A DNA stretch of 64,000 nt from Cryptomeria japonica. Its lineage: Eukaryota > Streptophyta > Pinopsida > Cupressales > Cupressaceae. The stretch's first letter is position 1. Each line of letters opens with the position of its first letter. Of this stretch, positions 37,045 through 49,533 are shown piece after piece. A model generated the notes under the pieces. The model made no database searches, was not told the origin of the DNA, and saw nothing but the letters and a program-made list of their open reading frames with translations. Made by a program: the position numbers and the translations under genes. The stretch is taken from positions 44,777,517-44,841,516 of the forward strand of contig NC_081411.1 in assembly GCF_030272615.1 (NCBI RefSeq), read 5' to 3'.

Positions 37045-38112
37045 TTACAATTGAGAAGGTAGCTTGAAAGTAGAAACAGTGACGCTGTCTGGGAACCACC
37101 AAAGGTACTCTGCACTACTCTTGAATTCAGACGTCTCAAGTTCTTCCGGGTGCGTTTTCAAATATTTCCTGAAGTCGGCGGGCGCCATGATGGGCCCCAT
37201 ATTGTCTGCACATACTCCACTGCCATTCCCCAACATCCCATTTTCCTTCAATAGAAGATAGTCTGGCATATAGCGGTCTTTCCAGTGGTCGATGAAAACG
37301 AAATCAAAGTGAGGGGAGTTCATCTCCTCCAGAAATTGCTTGGCTAACTCAAGACGCTCGTTGAATTTCCCTTCCACCACAACCACTTCGGACGACAGCC
37401 CTGCCGAACAGATATATTTCAAATATCAGATTCAATGTGATTTATTACCAGGATGAATATACACAACAAATATCATCAAAGTTTGGATTTAAATGTGTCA
37501 TTTTATCGATTGGATGTTTCAGATAGATTCCAGTATCCACCATCAAAATTAGATGGTTAGAAAAGAGAGAAATCGATGGTGGTTTCGTTAGATCTGCAAC
37601 ATCTATATTATAAAATTACAGATTCACTTGAAAAAATCGATGATATCAATTAGGACTGTGAAAACTTCATACTTTTAATATACGCAATTAAGATAATGAA
37701 ATGGGGTACCTGCGTGCTCTATGATTTGCCTGGCAATGTTGCAGTTATCTGCGTTCATCTCAAAACTCAGAAGCTTACCGCCGTCCCTATGCAGCTGCGA
37801 AGCAATCCTCACAGCAGAATACCCACAGAATGTCCCGAGCTCGAGAAGTACCCGTGGATTATATTTCTTAAGGGTATTATCTAAAATGGGTCCCTTGCCG
37901 TCGCCGATGTTCATGAGCCAGCTAGAGTTCTTTGCATAGTCGTCCATTACATTCAAGACTGACATGGGATTGCCCTTTTCAGCTGTTTTGACGACATGGT
38001 CGAGCAAAGCTTTCTCTCGGCCGTCCCCTGCTTGACCTGTCGCAACGAGCTCTTTCATGTTCATCATTGCTTTCAGGAAGGAAAATGTCGTGGACAGAGC
38101 TGCGAGAGCCAT
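37045..38112 (-). CDS. COMT-like methyltransferase copy F, intact, 252 aa, two exons
   Basis: Exon 1 37710-38112, exon 2 37045-37400, intron 309 bp with canonical ends (GCAG/GTACC, CGGCAG/GG), phase 1. Predicted soluble SAM- and Mg-dependent O-methyltransferase of the animal S-COMT family. Motifs: WLMNIGD 65-71, LELGTFCGYSA 90-100 (SAM loop), FEMN 117-120 (ribose Glu118), FIDHWKDRY 170-178 (metal Asp172, gatekeeper Trp174, catalytic-base Lys175), ADN 199-201 (metal Asp200, Asn201) and Glu223. Every catalytic position of S-COMT can be matched; the Tyr68 position is Phe95. Length fits the family (about 220 aa plus an N-terminal extension of about 30). Downstream of G in the same orientation, with about 1.3 kb between. 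Substrate unknown. Confidence 0.88.
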
Positions 38113-38158
38113 GTTGAAATGTAATGAAGATATCAGTGTTGCGATCCTTGCATTGGAT

Positions 38159-38167
38159 GTATATTTA
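38159..38167 (-). promoter_or_regulatory. TATA-like box of copy F
   Basis: TAAATATAC on the minus strand 47-55 bp before the start codon; same motif and spacing in copy G and in chimera H. Confidence 0.4.
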
Positions 38168-39430
38168 TTGGGATGAACCACGACCTGTATTCCCCTTATC
38201 AAAGACCGTTAGGCAAGGCGTCATTATCGACTTTTTCATGACCCCATGATTATTGTCGACTTTTTTATGACACCATGATTATCATTTGGAAATAAAAAAT
38301 CATCAAAGCCCTAGTGCGTTTCCCACGCATCTTGCGTCACGCCAAGACAATGCTTCGTGTAACAGCTACTTCTTGTCCATCCAATCATTATTGTATCTAG
38401 CTTTTACTCTGAACGGTTAATGAGTCTATTAGGGATTAATGGATTATGTTTTGTGATTCTTCGCATTACTGAATTTGGAAATGCATGTTATTGATTGGAA
38501 ACTTTTAGTAAGATATTTTGTAGGATGAGATCATGCTTAAAAATTGGTTTAGTAAGATTTTGATCTTACATAATATTCACCTCTTGACCTTGTGAAAAAA
38601 TTTATCAATTTATTTATTTATTTATTTTTCTCTTTTTCATTTTATTGAATCTAGTCATGTAAAGCTATTGCCCTTAATTTTTTTACCTTTCTTTATTAGT
38701 CTTCTCATTTTAGATTATAGATTTCATTCTCTCTTATAAGAAAGTTTTATTTTTTTCCTATTTGGATTTTTGTCTTATTTGGATGGATTTTGCTAGTTTA
38801 CTTTTGCTATGAACTAGAATTTACAAATAATAGCCTCTCTAGTTTATATTATGTGTATTAAACCAAACATGTTTTTGTTGACTTGATCTTAGAAGAGGGT
38901 TTGTTTAAAATGGATCTCTTCAAAGATTTCATGGAGAAAGTTTATATTCAAATAAATCAAATGAGATATACTTAACGTGTCTTCTATTTAAAGTTGGTCA
39001 ACGTTTTTTATTAACGTCAATATTCTAAGCATAAAATTTAGGATTTTCCTATGATGTTTCCCCATTCTAAGCACAACACTCAACCAACTTCTAGATCCCT
39101 ACCTCCTATGAGAAAGAAGGGTGATCTACATTATTGAATCTTAGAGTCAAGAAACCTAATTGTAATTGTCTCTCAGCCAAACATTCATTAAGATCTAGGG
39201 CTCAATCATTGAAGTCTCAAAATAGAATTTCAATTGTTCTAAACATGACCCGACAATGAAGTTAAATTTATGAATTTAATGCCCTGAAGACCTTCAAAAA
39301 TCTCAATTACTAACATGTAGAAAAAATTAGAAAAAATATGAAAATATTTTTTCAATATTTCAAAATTATTTCTGATCACTGAGACTCGTTAAGGACAACA
39401 ATACATAAAGTGTGGACCGTAAGGAATTAT
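38168..39430. other. Upstream region of copy F, then duplicated DNA
   Basis: About 38200-38400 has an imperfect tandem repeat (CGACTTTTTCATGACCCCATG then CGACTTTTTTATGACACCATG) and a CGTCACGCCAAGACAATG block shared with G (40525-40545) and H (46372-46392). About 38400-39190 is duplicated at 46430-47195. A short relic near 38880-39060 recalls retroelement sequence but cannot be assigned. No gene. Confidence 0.45.
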
Positions 39431-40334
39431 TTAATACAACTTAGTGGGTAGCATAAAGGTAGAAACAGTGACGCTGTCTGGGAACCACCACAGGTACTCT
39501 GCATTGCTTTTGAATTCAGATGTCTCAAGTTCTTCTGGATGCGTTTTCACATATTTCCTGAAGTCGGCGGGTCCCATGATAGCCCCCATATTGTCTGCAC
39601 ATACTCCGCTGCCATTGCCCAGCATAGCATTTTCCTTCAAGATAAGATAGTCTGGCATATAGCGGTCTTTCCAGTGGTCAATGAAAACGAAATTAAAATG
39701 AGGGGAATTCATGTCCTTTAGAAATTTCCTGGCAAGTTCAAGACGCTCGTTGAATTTGCCTTCCACCACAACAACTTTGGATGACAGCCCTGTCAAACAG
39801 AGACAATTCAAATATCAGATTCACTGTGATTTATTACCGACATGAATATACACAAAAACCAAAGCCATTATCATGAACTTTGGAAACTTCATGCTTTTAA
39901 TATCTACTATTATGTAAACTAAATGTAGTACCCGCGTGCTCTATGATTCGCCTGGCGATGTTGCAATTATCTGGGTTCATCTCGAATGTGAGAAGCTTAC
40001 TGCCCTCATTGTGAAGCTGCGAAGCAATCCTCACAGCAGAATAACCGCAGAATGTCCCGAGCTCAAGAACTATCCCCGGACTATATTTCTCAAGGGCCTT
40101 ATCTAAAATGGGCCCCTTGTCGTCACCAATGTTCATGAACCAGCTAGAGGTCTTTGCATAGGCGTCCATTACATTTAAGACGGAAAGGGGATTGCCCTTT
40201 TCAGCTGTTGTGAGGACATGGTTGAGCAGAGCTTTCTCTCGCCCGTCCCCTGCTTGACCCGTCGCAAGGAGCTCCTTCTTGTTCATCGCTGCTTTCAGGA
40301 ACGAGAAGGTCGTGGACAGAGCTGCGACAGCCAT
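39431..40334 (-). CDS. COMT-like methyltransferase copy G, intact, 253 aa, two exons
   Basis: Exon 1 39932-40334, exon 2 39431-39789, intron only 142 bp with canonical ends (GCGG/GTACT, GACAG/GG), phase 1. Same enzyme family as F. It keeps WFMNIGD, LELGTFCGYSA, FEMN, FIDHWKDRY, ADN and the late Glu, so the metal site, catalytic Lys and SAM site all appear complete. It differs from F mainly on the surface and in the tail (LPTKLY). Start chosen by alignment with all siblings; the sequence AAC-ATG-GCT is a good plant initiation context. The short intron and upstream blocks place it in group 2. Likely functional; substrate unknown. Confidence 0.88.
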
Positions 40335-40380
40335 GTTGAACTGTAATCAAGATATTAGTATTGCGATACCAGAATAAGAT

Positions 40381-40389
40381 GTATATTTA
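40381..40389 (-). promoter_or_regulatory. TATA-like box of copy G
   Basis: ATAAATATAC on the minus strand, 47 bp before the start codon. Confidence 0.4.
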
Positions 40390-40599
40390 TTGCAATAAAT
40401 CACGCCCTGTGTTTTTCTGGTCAAACACGGTTGTGGAAAGAATTACAAAAGCCACAATTATACGACTCAATGATAAACACCTGCGAGAAAACTCATCAGT
40501 CATTCTGCATTTAGACGCATCTTATGTCACGCCAAGACAATGTTTGGTGTACCCACTCTATCTAGAACATTGGATGGATGAACGTAACTAAACTCCTAA

Positions 40600-41320
40600 G
40601 TGCAATAGTCAGGCCAATAGGTAATTAAAGGTTAAAATGAAAATATATTTTAACATTATATAACTGATTATATAATAATTTAAATTTATACATGTTTTGA
40701 TAATTTTTTTTTAACGATACTATTTGTTAATAAGAGTTATAGATGAAAGCTTGAAGTCAATTTTATTGATATTATGGATTACCAAAAGATACTTGTTATT
40801 TGTTTTTTTCTTTTTGTAGTATAGATTGGAATGAATTGAAGCTACCTAGATTGCACGAAACAAGCCTTCAATCAACAAAACATGATAGACAAAAAACTTA
40901 CAAGAGTAGAATCTGCACACTATGACATAACTCAATGTATTTGATGATATTTTCTACTTGTGAAGTGTCAAGCTAGATGTTGGAAAGAGAATAAAACACA
41001 ACAAAGAAATGATCTGGCCGAGTATAAGTTTAAATAAAGAATTATTGAAGTTATGTTGTCAATGATGTCAATGAATTTTGATTTGTACAAATAGTCATTG
41101 TATCATATAATTACATATAGATGTTATTTAACAAGTTTTAATTTTTTGTTGAATTTCCTCATTCTGTCTAAAATAATTAGGTTCCTTTGAAGAATCTAAA
41201 TAGACACATACCATTACATGAATAATATAATAAAATTGATTGATAGTCCATGCCATGGATAGTGGTCCTATGCCTACAACTATCACATGATATATTTTGT
41301 AGTGGTATAGGCATCAATGA
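40600..41320. other. AT-rich DNA, no gene recognised
   Basis: Nothing identifiable; begins past the upstream region of copy G. Confidence 0.3.
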
Positions 41321-41324
41321 AACT

Positions 41325-43263
41325 TCATTGAATAGTGTGAGGAGGAGTTGGTCTTTGAGTTTGACATGAAGGATATCAGGCTATTGCATTTTTTTCTTTG
41401 TCTTGAGGTATGGTGGGGGTTGTATCATATGATATATTCCCTGGTCAAGGGATGTACACAACATAGATTCTAAAGATACCATACTCAGGTCTACTATTTT
41501 AATTGAATTTTTAATTTTTAGTAACTTAATTTTTTGATTTCATACATTTTAATGAAGGGCTAGAAGTATTTATCATGAAATCATTACTCAGGGCCATTTT
41601 GTGACAAGGTGTAGAAAAACTTTGACCAATGGAGGTATGGTTGTTATTAGCTTTAGATGTATCTTTTATTGCACATAAAGGAGGTGGATACATCAAATGT
41701 AATGGATTGATTTCATATTGATTTATTTTATTGTAGCACATTTGTGGTTGAATGTAAGACTTTGCTTTTTCTAAATGGATACTTGAGCCTTTCTACGGAA
41801 TATGTTTACATTTTACTTATATAAGGAACATATGGATGTATCAAGGAGTATTACAAGCATATTGTTTATTGAAGCGTCTTTAAGGTAAATAAATCTAAGC
41901 CAACATCTTGTAGTCTTGACTCTTTTAATCATGTTATTAAATGTTTTATGCATAAGTAGATTTCAATGGGATAAAACTAGTAAATGATTTATCATTTAAG
42001 AATGAGTTTCTTTAAAAGGATAGGTCAAGAAATGGTGTAAATTTGTAAGTGAAATAATCAATCATCCCTTGTTCATAATTTCTATAGTATGAAATTTGTA
42101 GTTATATAAAGTTATGAATAGGACTCTCTTATATAAATTTGTAAATGTGTGTTAACTTCTTCACTCATGGCAGCACTTTCCAAAATTGAAACCCATGTTC
42201 ATATTACTAGGGGAAATAATAAGGAATTATAAACAAGTAGATTGTATTATCCTTTCTAAATTTGACAATCACAAAGCTAAGCATAGAAATTTTTTTACAT
42301 TGCTATGGATATAATAAAGAATGAAAACAATTAGTAGATTATGTTATCCCCTCTAAAGCTGACAATCACAAAATTGAGTAAAACTAAAAGCTTTAAGGGA
42401 CTTTACCAAACTAGTGAAACCAAATATCAAGGTATTAATTATATGTATGTTAGAAATGAATCAAGGGAGCTTAAACATAACAATAAGTAGAATAAAATTA
42501 GGGCAATAGTATAATAATGATACACAAAGTAAATGGCCGAGGCATAATTCTTCGAAGAATTTATTGCGTACAGTGTTGGTTTAGGTCTAGACTATGTCTT
42601 AGCCGACATTGTTTTGGTCCACATGTATTGTTGTAGCATGCAAGGTTATTTTTTTGTAATTTGTATAGAGGGTTTAGCTGAAATTGAAATATAGGTTGAT
42701 GATTTGTATAAATATATGAAATATTCATGTGAGATGTATTTGCGTATGCAAATATTGATTTGATCTTTTAGTAGTAGAGGAGAAGTGTGAAGAAGTTGAA
42801 AGAATAGAGTTTGAGTATATGTGCTTAACCAAAATGGTAACCAAGAATGAGAAGATGCTATTTCATCAGTTCATGATCCTCCATATGTAATCCAAATCTT
42901 TATGTAAGGCAGTGAGCCTTCCCCAAGGTTGTAGCCCTTGTTTTTTCATTTTAGTAGTGAGCTCTAGGTAGTGTGCCTGAGTGCATGTGCATTCCCCATT
43001 GTAATATTTACACTTACTGCTAATAGGGTATTATCTCTTTGTGGGTAGATTCCCACCATTGTTTTTCCCTTAACTGGGTTTTTAACATAAAAAGTCTTGG
43101 TGTTATGTGTGGTATTGATATGGTGTTGATTTATGCTTTTACTATTTATTATCAGATTTGAATTTAAGCTTGAGTTGTGTAGAGTTTGAGAGAAAACTGA
43201 TTCACCCCCCCTCTCAGTTTGTTGCATTGTTGCCAAAACACAACCCCTATTTGAATTCCAACA
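41325..43263 (+). mobile_element. Copia fossil: reverse-transcriptase remnant and 3' LTR
   Basis: Around 41345-41440 the plus strand resembles the copia segment FEMKDLGLLHYFLG in degraded form. About 42574-43263 starts TGTTGGTTTAGG and ends GAATTCCAACA (TG...CA, 690 bp). It contains the run GTGGGTAGATTCCCACC, common in copia LTRs. No target duplication found. Old, with many breaks and most of the 5' part missing. Confidence 0.4.
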
Positions 43264-44060
43264 ATCACTCCAAGTTTGAATCCTAGTCACTGGATCCTCC
43301 CCTCACATGCAGATGAATGGCTAAGAATGCCCAAAAAGCCCCTCATAAAAATCCTCAATGATAAAATAAAACACATCCATCGATCTTGTCCTTAAGTGAA
43401 ATTGGATGGCCACCATTTGTCCATGACCATCTAATTGAGCCCATCAAACACTAACCGGACTAGACAAATGGTAGGATCTCGTAAGATCGTAGGAAAGCCA
43501 AAAATGGTTACAAGGAAGTTGTGAAGATGCGACTCTATATTTCTTTAACCTTGAATAGTCCATTGTAACATCAAAGGGGCAATCAGTGGTTTACCTTAAC
43601 CACTATGAACCTACGATGACATCGCCATCCGACGACAACCACAAACCCATCGCAACATCAGAATATGAAATAGCATAGTTCCTTAACCATTACAATGATG
43701 CAGCTAACAACCAAAACTAAGTGCAACCAGTCCATCACAACATTGCAAGGCTAAATGGTGGTGACCACCAATATCCATGAACCTACGATCAAGTGGTCAC
43801 AATAACAATTAACTTCCTGCCTGCTAGTAGCAGGTAAAATGGGGTCAGTTCTAGAATACATAAGGAACACTCCAACCTATTGATTTAAGTGAAATGACCC
43901 CTGCACTAGTCCACAGAGGAAAAGGAAAAGGTAAAAAAAAAATACTAAGGCAAGAAGCCTTAAGGATTTAGGCATTAGGAAAAAAAATGTAGGGTTGCCA
44001 TTGACGATTTCTTAGATCGATTATTTGTATGGCTAATGTTGTTGATACAAAAAATGTCAA
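43264..44060. other. Unassigned sequence
   Basis: Moderately GC-balanced DNA with no frame, RNA or element that I recognise. Confidence 0.3.
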
Positions 44061-45842
44061 AACTAACTATTATGACTAACCCCATTGCAGATAAGGGCAC
44101 ACAAAACCTCCTTCCCTTGCCAACATCACTTTGTGTATGAGGCCATGCAACTCCTACATGAATCAAACTCCTCTCCATGTCACTACCTATTCTATCGTAG
44201 AAATTCACTCTATAGATGCTTAGGTCTCTTAGCCTGATATGATTCTAATACTATATTGAGTTTATTTCATAGACCATCTCTAAGTAAAACCTAAAGACCT
44301 TTCATTTTTTCTACAATGTTCTACATGACCCTTTTTCAACCCATCAAGTTTTTATCTGTAAGGTGTTAAAATTAGGACTTCACAAATTAGATTAATAAAG
44401 CCACTGATTTTATGGGACCATCTCATAGTAAGGGGGACTAAATTTGATTGATCCAACTCTAAAAGGACTGAATACAAATCATATTAATCCTCCTTGTTTG
44501 AGTTGAAATTTAATTTGAATTAAGTTTGAATTGCAATGCTAGATCTAGGACAAATAGTGATAATTTAACATAAGATAGCTATAACAATAAGTTCTAGATG
44601 TCTTGTAGAGCTATAATGTTGAATCTGAAGATGGGCAACAAACTAGAACCTATGATATAAAACTTGGGTTGAATTGTTAGGACAAAGAGGTGTGGGGTGA
44701 CATTCTCCTCCAAACATTGGATGTAGACAAACTAAATCTTTTTTGGATTAGGATGACAAATAGAATTTCCTAGTAGAAGTTTGTCATAAATTCTAGTGAC
44801 CAAGTACTGTGGAGCAATCCAGTTCTCTTCTTTTTGCATCTTCAAAAGATAGATTTGATTATCGTTGTCTACCATGTTGAATTCCCCGGCCATGGCTCTT
44901 GGGTCAATTTCCTACACATGTAATGACAAAAAAATATTTGTTGATGGGGGTTTTCCTAGGTCAAAACTCGGTTTGAGAATTAACTTTGAATTAAATTAAA
45001 ATATGACATGACAAAATCGAAGTACATTTTGAATGATATACCTCAAATCTATTATGATTGATAGAGGGTGATGATTCAATGCTTTGTAGTTGTGATCAAT
45101 ACAAGTGTTGATGCAATAACATGACTTAACATAACATGAACATGAATGAATTAATCAAAGACACATGCTTGCATGAAGATTGATGTAGATTTGTTGCTCC
45201 ATGATACTTGAAGGACATGATGGGTTGAAATGTTTCCTTTAATGCTTGAGAATGCTTTATGATGAATGTTTGATGGAAGAATAGATGTCTAATAGTTTTA
45301 GATTGATTAGCTTCAATTGTATTTGATGAAAATGAATTGTAAGAATTCTTTTATATAGTGTTCTCAAGGTTAAGCTGACATCCAACGATCAAATTGAGGC
45401 ACGAAGACCAAAAACCATTAGGTAGGGAAAGTGCACAAACCCATTGAAATTAGGGCCTATTTAAGAAGGACCATGGCACCTTGGTACCTTGGGCTCCTTG
45501 CTCTAGACAAGGGTGCCCCAAGCACCCTTGTCCTCCCAAAACATGGCAAACAAGTAGACAATCAAGAGGGCATGGTCCCAGGATGGGGTCCACTTAGTCA
45601 TACAGCTAGGTGGCATGAAATTTGACGTAAAAAAAAGACCAAAATGGACCTAGGGGAGAACTAAGATGAACCATGTTAAAGTAGGGACATAAAAGATGGT
45701 GTAAATTACACAAGGTTACAATTTATAACACTACACTATGTAATATGATTTATTTCCACCCAATTGAAGCTCATGTCTGAGAAGACATGTGCAGGATGAT
45801 GGAGGCATGAGGCTTCTAAGAGGACACAAAAGGATGATCATG
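44060..45842. repeat. 1.8-kb segmental duplication of the copy E intron
   Basis: Collinear with 33260-35040 at roughly 85-90 percent identity by eye. It includes a TRIM remnant (about 44070-44358), a 1377-bp insertion (44359-45735) and the start of the shared intron block (about 45775-45842). It ends abruptly where chimera H begins. Confidence 0.65.
44359..45735. mobile_element. 1377-bp non-autonomous DNA-transposon-like insertion (in copy H)
   Basis: Same element and same insertion point as 33554-34930, with decayed target repeats (TTATCTG and CTATGTA). Here the ends pair better: TAAGGTGTTAAAATT against TGTAGTGTTATAAATT. No transposase is encoded. Confidence 0.5.
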
Positions 45843-46166
45843 GGCCATTCCCCAACATCCCATTCTACTTCAATAGAAGCTTACTGCCGTCCCTGTGCAG
45901 CTGCGAAGCGATCCTTACAGCAGAATACCCACAGAATGTCCCGAGCTCGAAAACTACCCGTGGATTATATTTCTTAAGGGTATTATCAAAAATGGGTCCA
46001 TTACGTTCAAGACTGACATGGGATTGCCCTTTTCAACTGTTTTGACGGCATGGTCGAGCAAAGCTTTCTCTCGGTCGTCCCCTACTTGACCTGTCGCAAC
46101 GAGCTCTTTCATGTTCATCATTGCTTTCAGGAAGGAAAAGGTCGTGGAAAGAGCTGCGAGAGCCAT
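45843..46166 (-). pseudogene. COMT-like copy H, chimeric exon
   Basis: From ATG 46166 it follows exon 1 of copy F. A deletion of about 60 bp between GGGTCC and CATTACG-like repeats removes the WLMNIGD segment and changes the frame. At about 45877 the exon 1 sequence switches, at an AGAAG microhomology, to about 35 bp that belong to exon 2 (CCAACATCCCATT stretch), in the same orientation. That in turn abuts E-type intron DNA at 45842. The 5' flank to 47199 matches F. Nonfunctional. Confidence 0.75.
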
Positions 46167-47199
46167 GTTGGATTCTAATGAAGATACCAGCATTGGATGT
46201 ATATTTATTGTGATGAACAACACCCTGTATTTCCCTTATCAAAGACCGTTATGTAAGCCGTCATTATCGACTTTTTCATGACCCCATGATTATTGTCGAC
46301 TTTTTTATGACACCATGATTATCATTTAGAAAAAAAATTCATCAAACCCTTGTGCATTTCCCACGCGTCTTGTGTCACGCCAAGATAATGTTTCGTGTAG
46401 CAGCTACTTCTTGTCCATCCAATCATTATTTTACTTAGCTTTTACTCTCCAAATGAATGGTTGTAAATGAGTCTACAAGGGATCACTGGATTACATTTTG
46501 TGAATCTTTCAAAAAATTTAATGAGATATTTTGTTGGATGGGTTCTTATGAAAGCATGCTAAAAAATTGATTCACTAAGATTTTGATCTTACATAAGATT
46601 CACCTTTTGAAATCATGGAAAAATTTAGCCATTTAAGTTTTTTATTTTTTCTCTTTTTCATTTTATTGAATCTAGCTAGCTAAAGTCATTCTTAAACATT
46701 GCGCTTAATTTTTTTACTCTACTTTATTAGTCTTCTCATCTTGGATTATAAATTTCATAGTCTCTTATAATAAAGTTTTACTTTTTTCTATTTGAATGGA
46801 TTTTCCTAGTTTATCTTTGGTATGAACTAGAATTTACAAATAATAGCCTCTCTAGTTTATATTATGTGTGTCAAACCAAAATTTTTTTTGTTGACTTGAC
46901 TCTAGAAGAAGGTTTGTTTAGAATGGATCTCTTCAAAGACTTCATCGAGATAGTTTATATTCAAATAAATCAAATGAGATATACTGAATATGTCTTTTAT
47001 TTAAAGTTGGTCAACATTTTTCATAAATGTCAATATTCTAAGCATAAAATCTAGGATTTCCCTCTAGCGTTTCCCAATTCTAAGCACAAAACTCAACCTA
47101 CTTCTAGATCCCTACCTCTTATGAGAAAGAAGGGTGATCTATATTATTGAGTCTTAGAGCCAAGAATCCTAATTGTAATGGTCCCTCAGCCAAACCATC
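46167..47199. repeat. Duplicate of the copy F upstream region
   Basis: Collinear with 38113-39190, including the CATGACCCCATG tandem repeat and the CACGCCAAGA block. Ends at the LTR inserted at 47200. Confidence 0.6.
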
Positions 47200-47979
47200 T
47201 GTTGGTGTGATTAATTATTCATGCTGGATGTTATTACACCTTACTTAAGTTTACTTAGGATAATGCATTTCGTAATAGTTTGGGTATGAGACACTTGGGT
47301 GTTTGTGCCACATTGGGATAGTGTGTGTAGGAGAATTTCCACCTTTTTGGTCTTGCTATTACATTCCACCTTCGGTGGGTGATCCACCTCATGTGGAATA
47401 TTATATTGTTTCTCCTACCTACCCCTACCTATTTCCTACCTACCATTATTTCTTATTGAGCCACATGTCATGTTTGTGTGCTCATATTCATTGTATGCAA
47501 TAACCATTTATCTATTGATGAGAATACAATTTATTCTTGTCCTATATTTTGTCTCTCTATTTTCTACTTTTCATTTAGCTCTTGATCTTGGCAAAATATC
47601 ACATGGTATCAAAGCCATTAGAGCGTAATTGATTCGTCTTTGGAAATATTTTGAAGGATGCCAAGAGGCAGATCAGAGGAGCAACATCTTTTGGAGGCAT
47701 CATGGACTAGATCTGACCTCGCCATTGAGTCCGAGTGGCTATTTCCATGAATTTTGACTATAAATTTTCCTATATTGGTTGAAAGTTAATTTCGAGGTTT
47801 GGAGGAAAAATTTGACCAATTTAGGTGGTATGGTACAAATATTCAAAAAGAAAAAAAAAATTGATTTTTCAATGAAAAGTTTTTAAAAATCATTATTATT
47901 TATTTTGCAGTATTTTGAAATTATTAAAAAGTTTTTATTAAAAAAATATCAAAAATATATATTATAGGGGGTACCTCCG

Positions 47980-48560
47980 CCCCTCGCCCCAATCCTGTAC
48001 TGCAACATTCATTTTTTTTTAAGGGCCGTACCACTTGCTGGACCCTTACTTCCTCCATTGTCCTCACTGTCCCATCCACTATTCACCCTGCCCTGGCAAA
48101 TTCCCAGTGACCTGTCCTTCTTCGGCCTGCGACCATAGTCCTCGGTGACTCTTCTCCTCGTTGGATGATTCTCATCATCACTCTCTGGTCGTGTTTTGCT
48201 AACTACCCCTGTCGTGTAGCTGTCGACCTGCCATGCAGGCTCCACCCATCGTATAGTCAACTTACCATGCGGGCTACTACCGACCTATCGCCGACGGCCT
48301 GCCACACGGGCTCCATGACCCCGCCATGGTGTAGGTCTCCTTCCCATCGCTGTCAAGTGCCATGTCACCTACCTATCGGAAGACACATTAGTGAACACGT
48401 CATCTTTCATACACTATGCCACATCAACGGATCGTACACTGTGTCATCTTGCCACATCATCTTTTTCCGGCAACCACATTTTGACACGTCAGCAGTTTGT
48501 ATTGTATGGATGCCATGCAGGCAGGGAGGCAAAGTTTTGGCTATAGCTATATGACCATCA
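47980..48560. other. GC-rich block in the copia leader
   Basis: GC content rises sharply over its AT-rich surroundings. Related phrases such as GACCTGCCATGCAGGCTCC, ACTTACCATGCGGGCTAC and GGCCTGCCACACGGGCTCC recur near 48220-48315. No coding similarity recognised. Confidence 0.4.
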
Positions 48561-49533
48561 AATTTAACCTCGTGTTTTTCTAACGTCATCATTTTTCAAA
48601 AATTTAGCAGCCCCCTCCCGTTGAGCTTTTCAGTTTTGCAGTTCAACTTTGGAAGGCCATATCTTACTCATTTTTGCTCCTTTTTTGGTGCAATGTTTTT
48701 TTAAGTGGGCTACTTTTTTGTGTACCTTCATGTGGCAGCATTATTTTCTGATTTTTATGGACATATTTTTCCAAAATCTCAGTTTTTGGTGACTGTACCT
48801 GTCCAATCCCCGTTTTTGCAACTTCCAGGACTCTATTTGGGCTCATACGAACTCCTTTTTTAGGTGCCATTTTTTTTAAAGTACATAATGTTTTGTCTAA
48901 TTTCATAATCTGCTATTAGTTTATAGTGATTTTGAGTAGAAATTGTACTTTCAACATATGGTCTTTTTTGGCCACTTTGGCATTTGTATTGCATAGATCT
49001 ATCTTTCTGGTCTTTTGCATTGTAGTTCTTAGCCTATTAGGGCAGTTTTAAAACAAAATTAGAAGTCCACCTTTCCATTGTTTGCAAGTGGCCTATTCTA
49101 CACACACTACATATAAAGTGCCAAAATCATCATTCTAAGGGGGGTACTTTAATTGAGTGAATTTTGGGGGGGTGTATCTTGTGATTTTGTTCTCTTTTGT
49201 TCCTTCATTTTTTCTACTATGGGTTCTCCTAAGTTTTCTCTCTTAACTCCGCATAATTGTGCTACTTGGAAAACTGATGCTCGGAGTAAACTTATGGAAA
49301 AAGGACTAACTCATTACATTGATGGAACTATTGTTTCTCCCGTTGATCCTAAGGATGATCCTGTTGCTCACTTGGATTGGCTCACTAAGAATATCATGGC
49401 AATTGGTACCTTAAGAAAGTGTGTATCAAAGGATCTCATCTTTCATATTGATAAATGTACCTTAATTAAGGATGCTTCGCAAAAGTTTCAAGACTTGTAT
49501 GGTCAAGTTGATGAGATTAGGGGATATCAAATT

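Noticed and set aside
37721-37939. Plus-strand frames opposite COMT exon 1 (also at 10564, 24166, 35272)
   Set aside because: They are mirror frames of the minus-strand exons; only the minus strand has start, splice sites and family motifs.
42574-43263. Solo LTR with target duplication
   Set aside because: TG...CA ends are present but flanking 5-mers differ, so it is reported only as the likely 3' LTR of a degraded copia.
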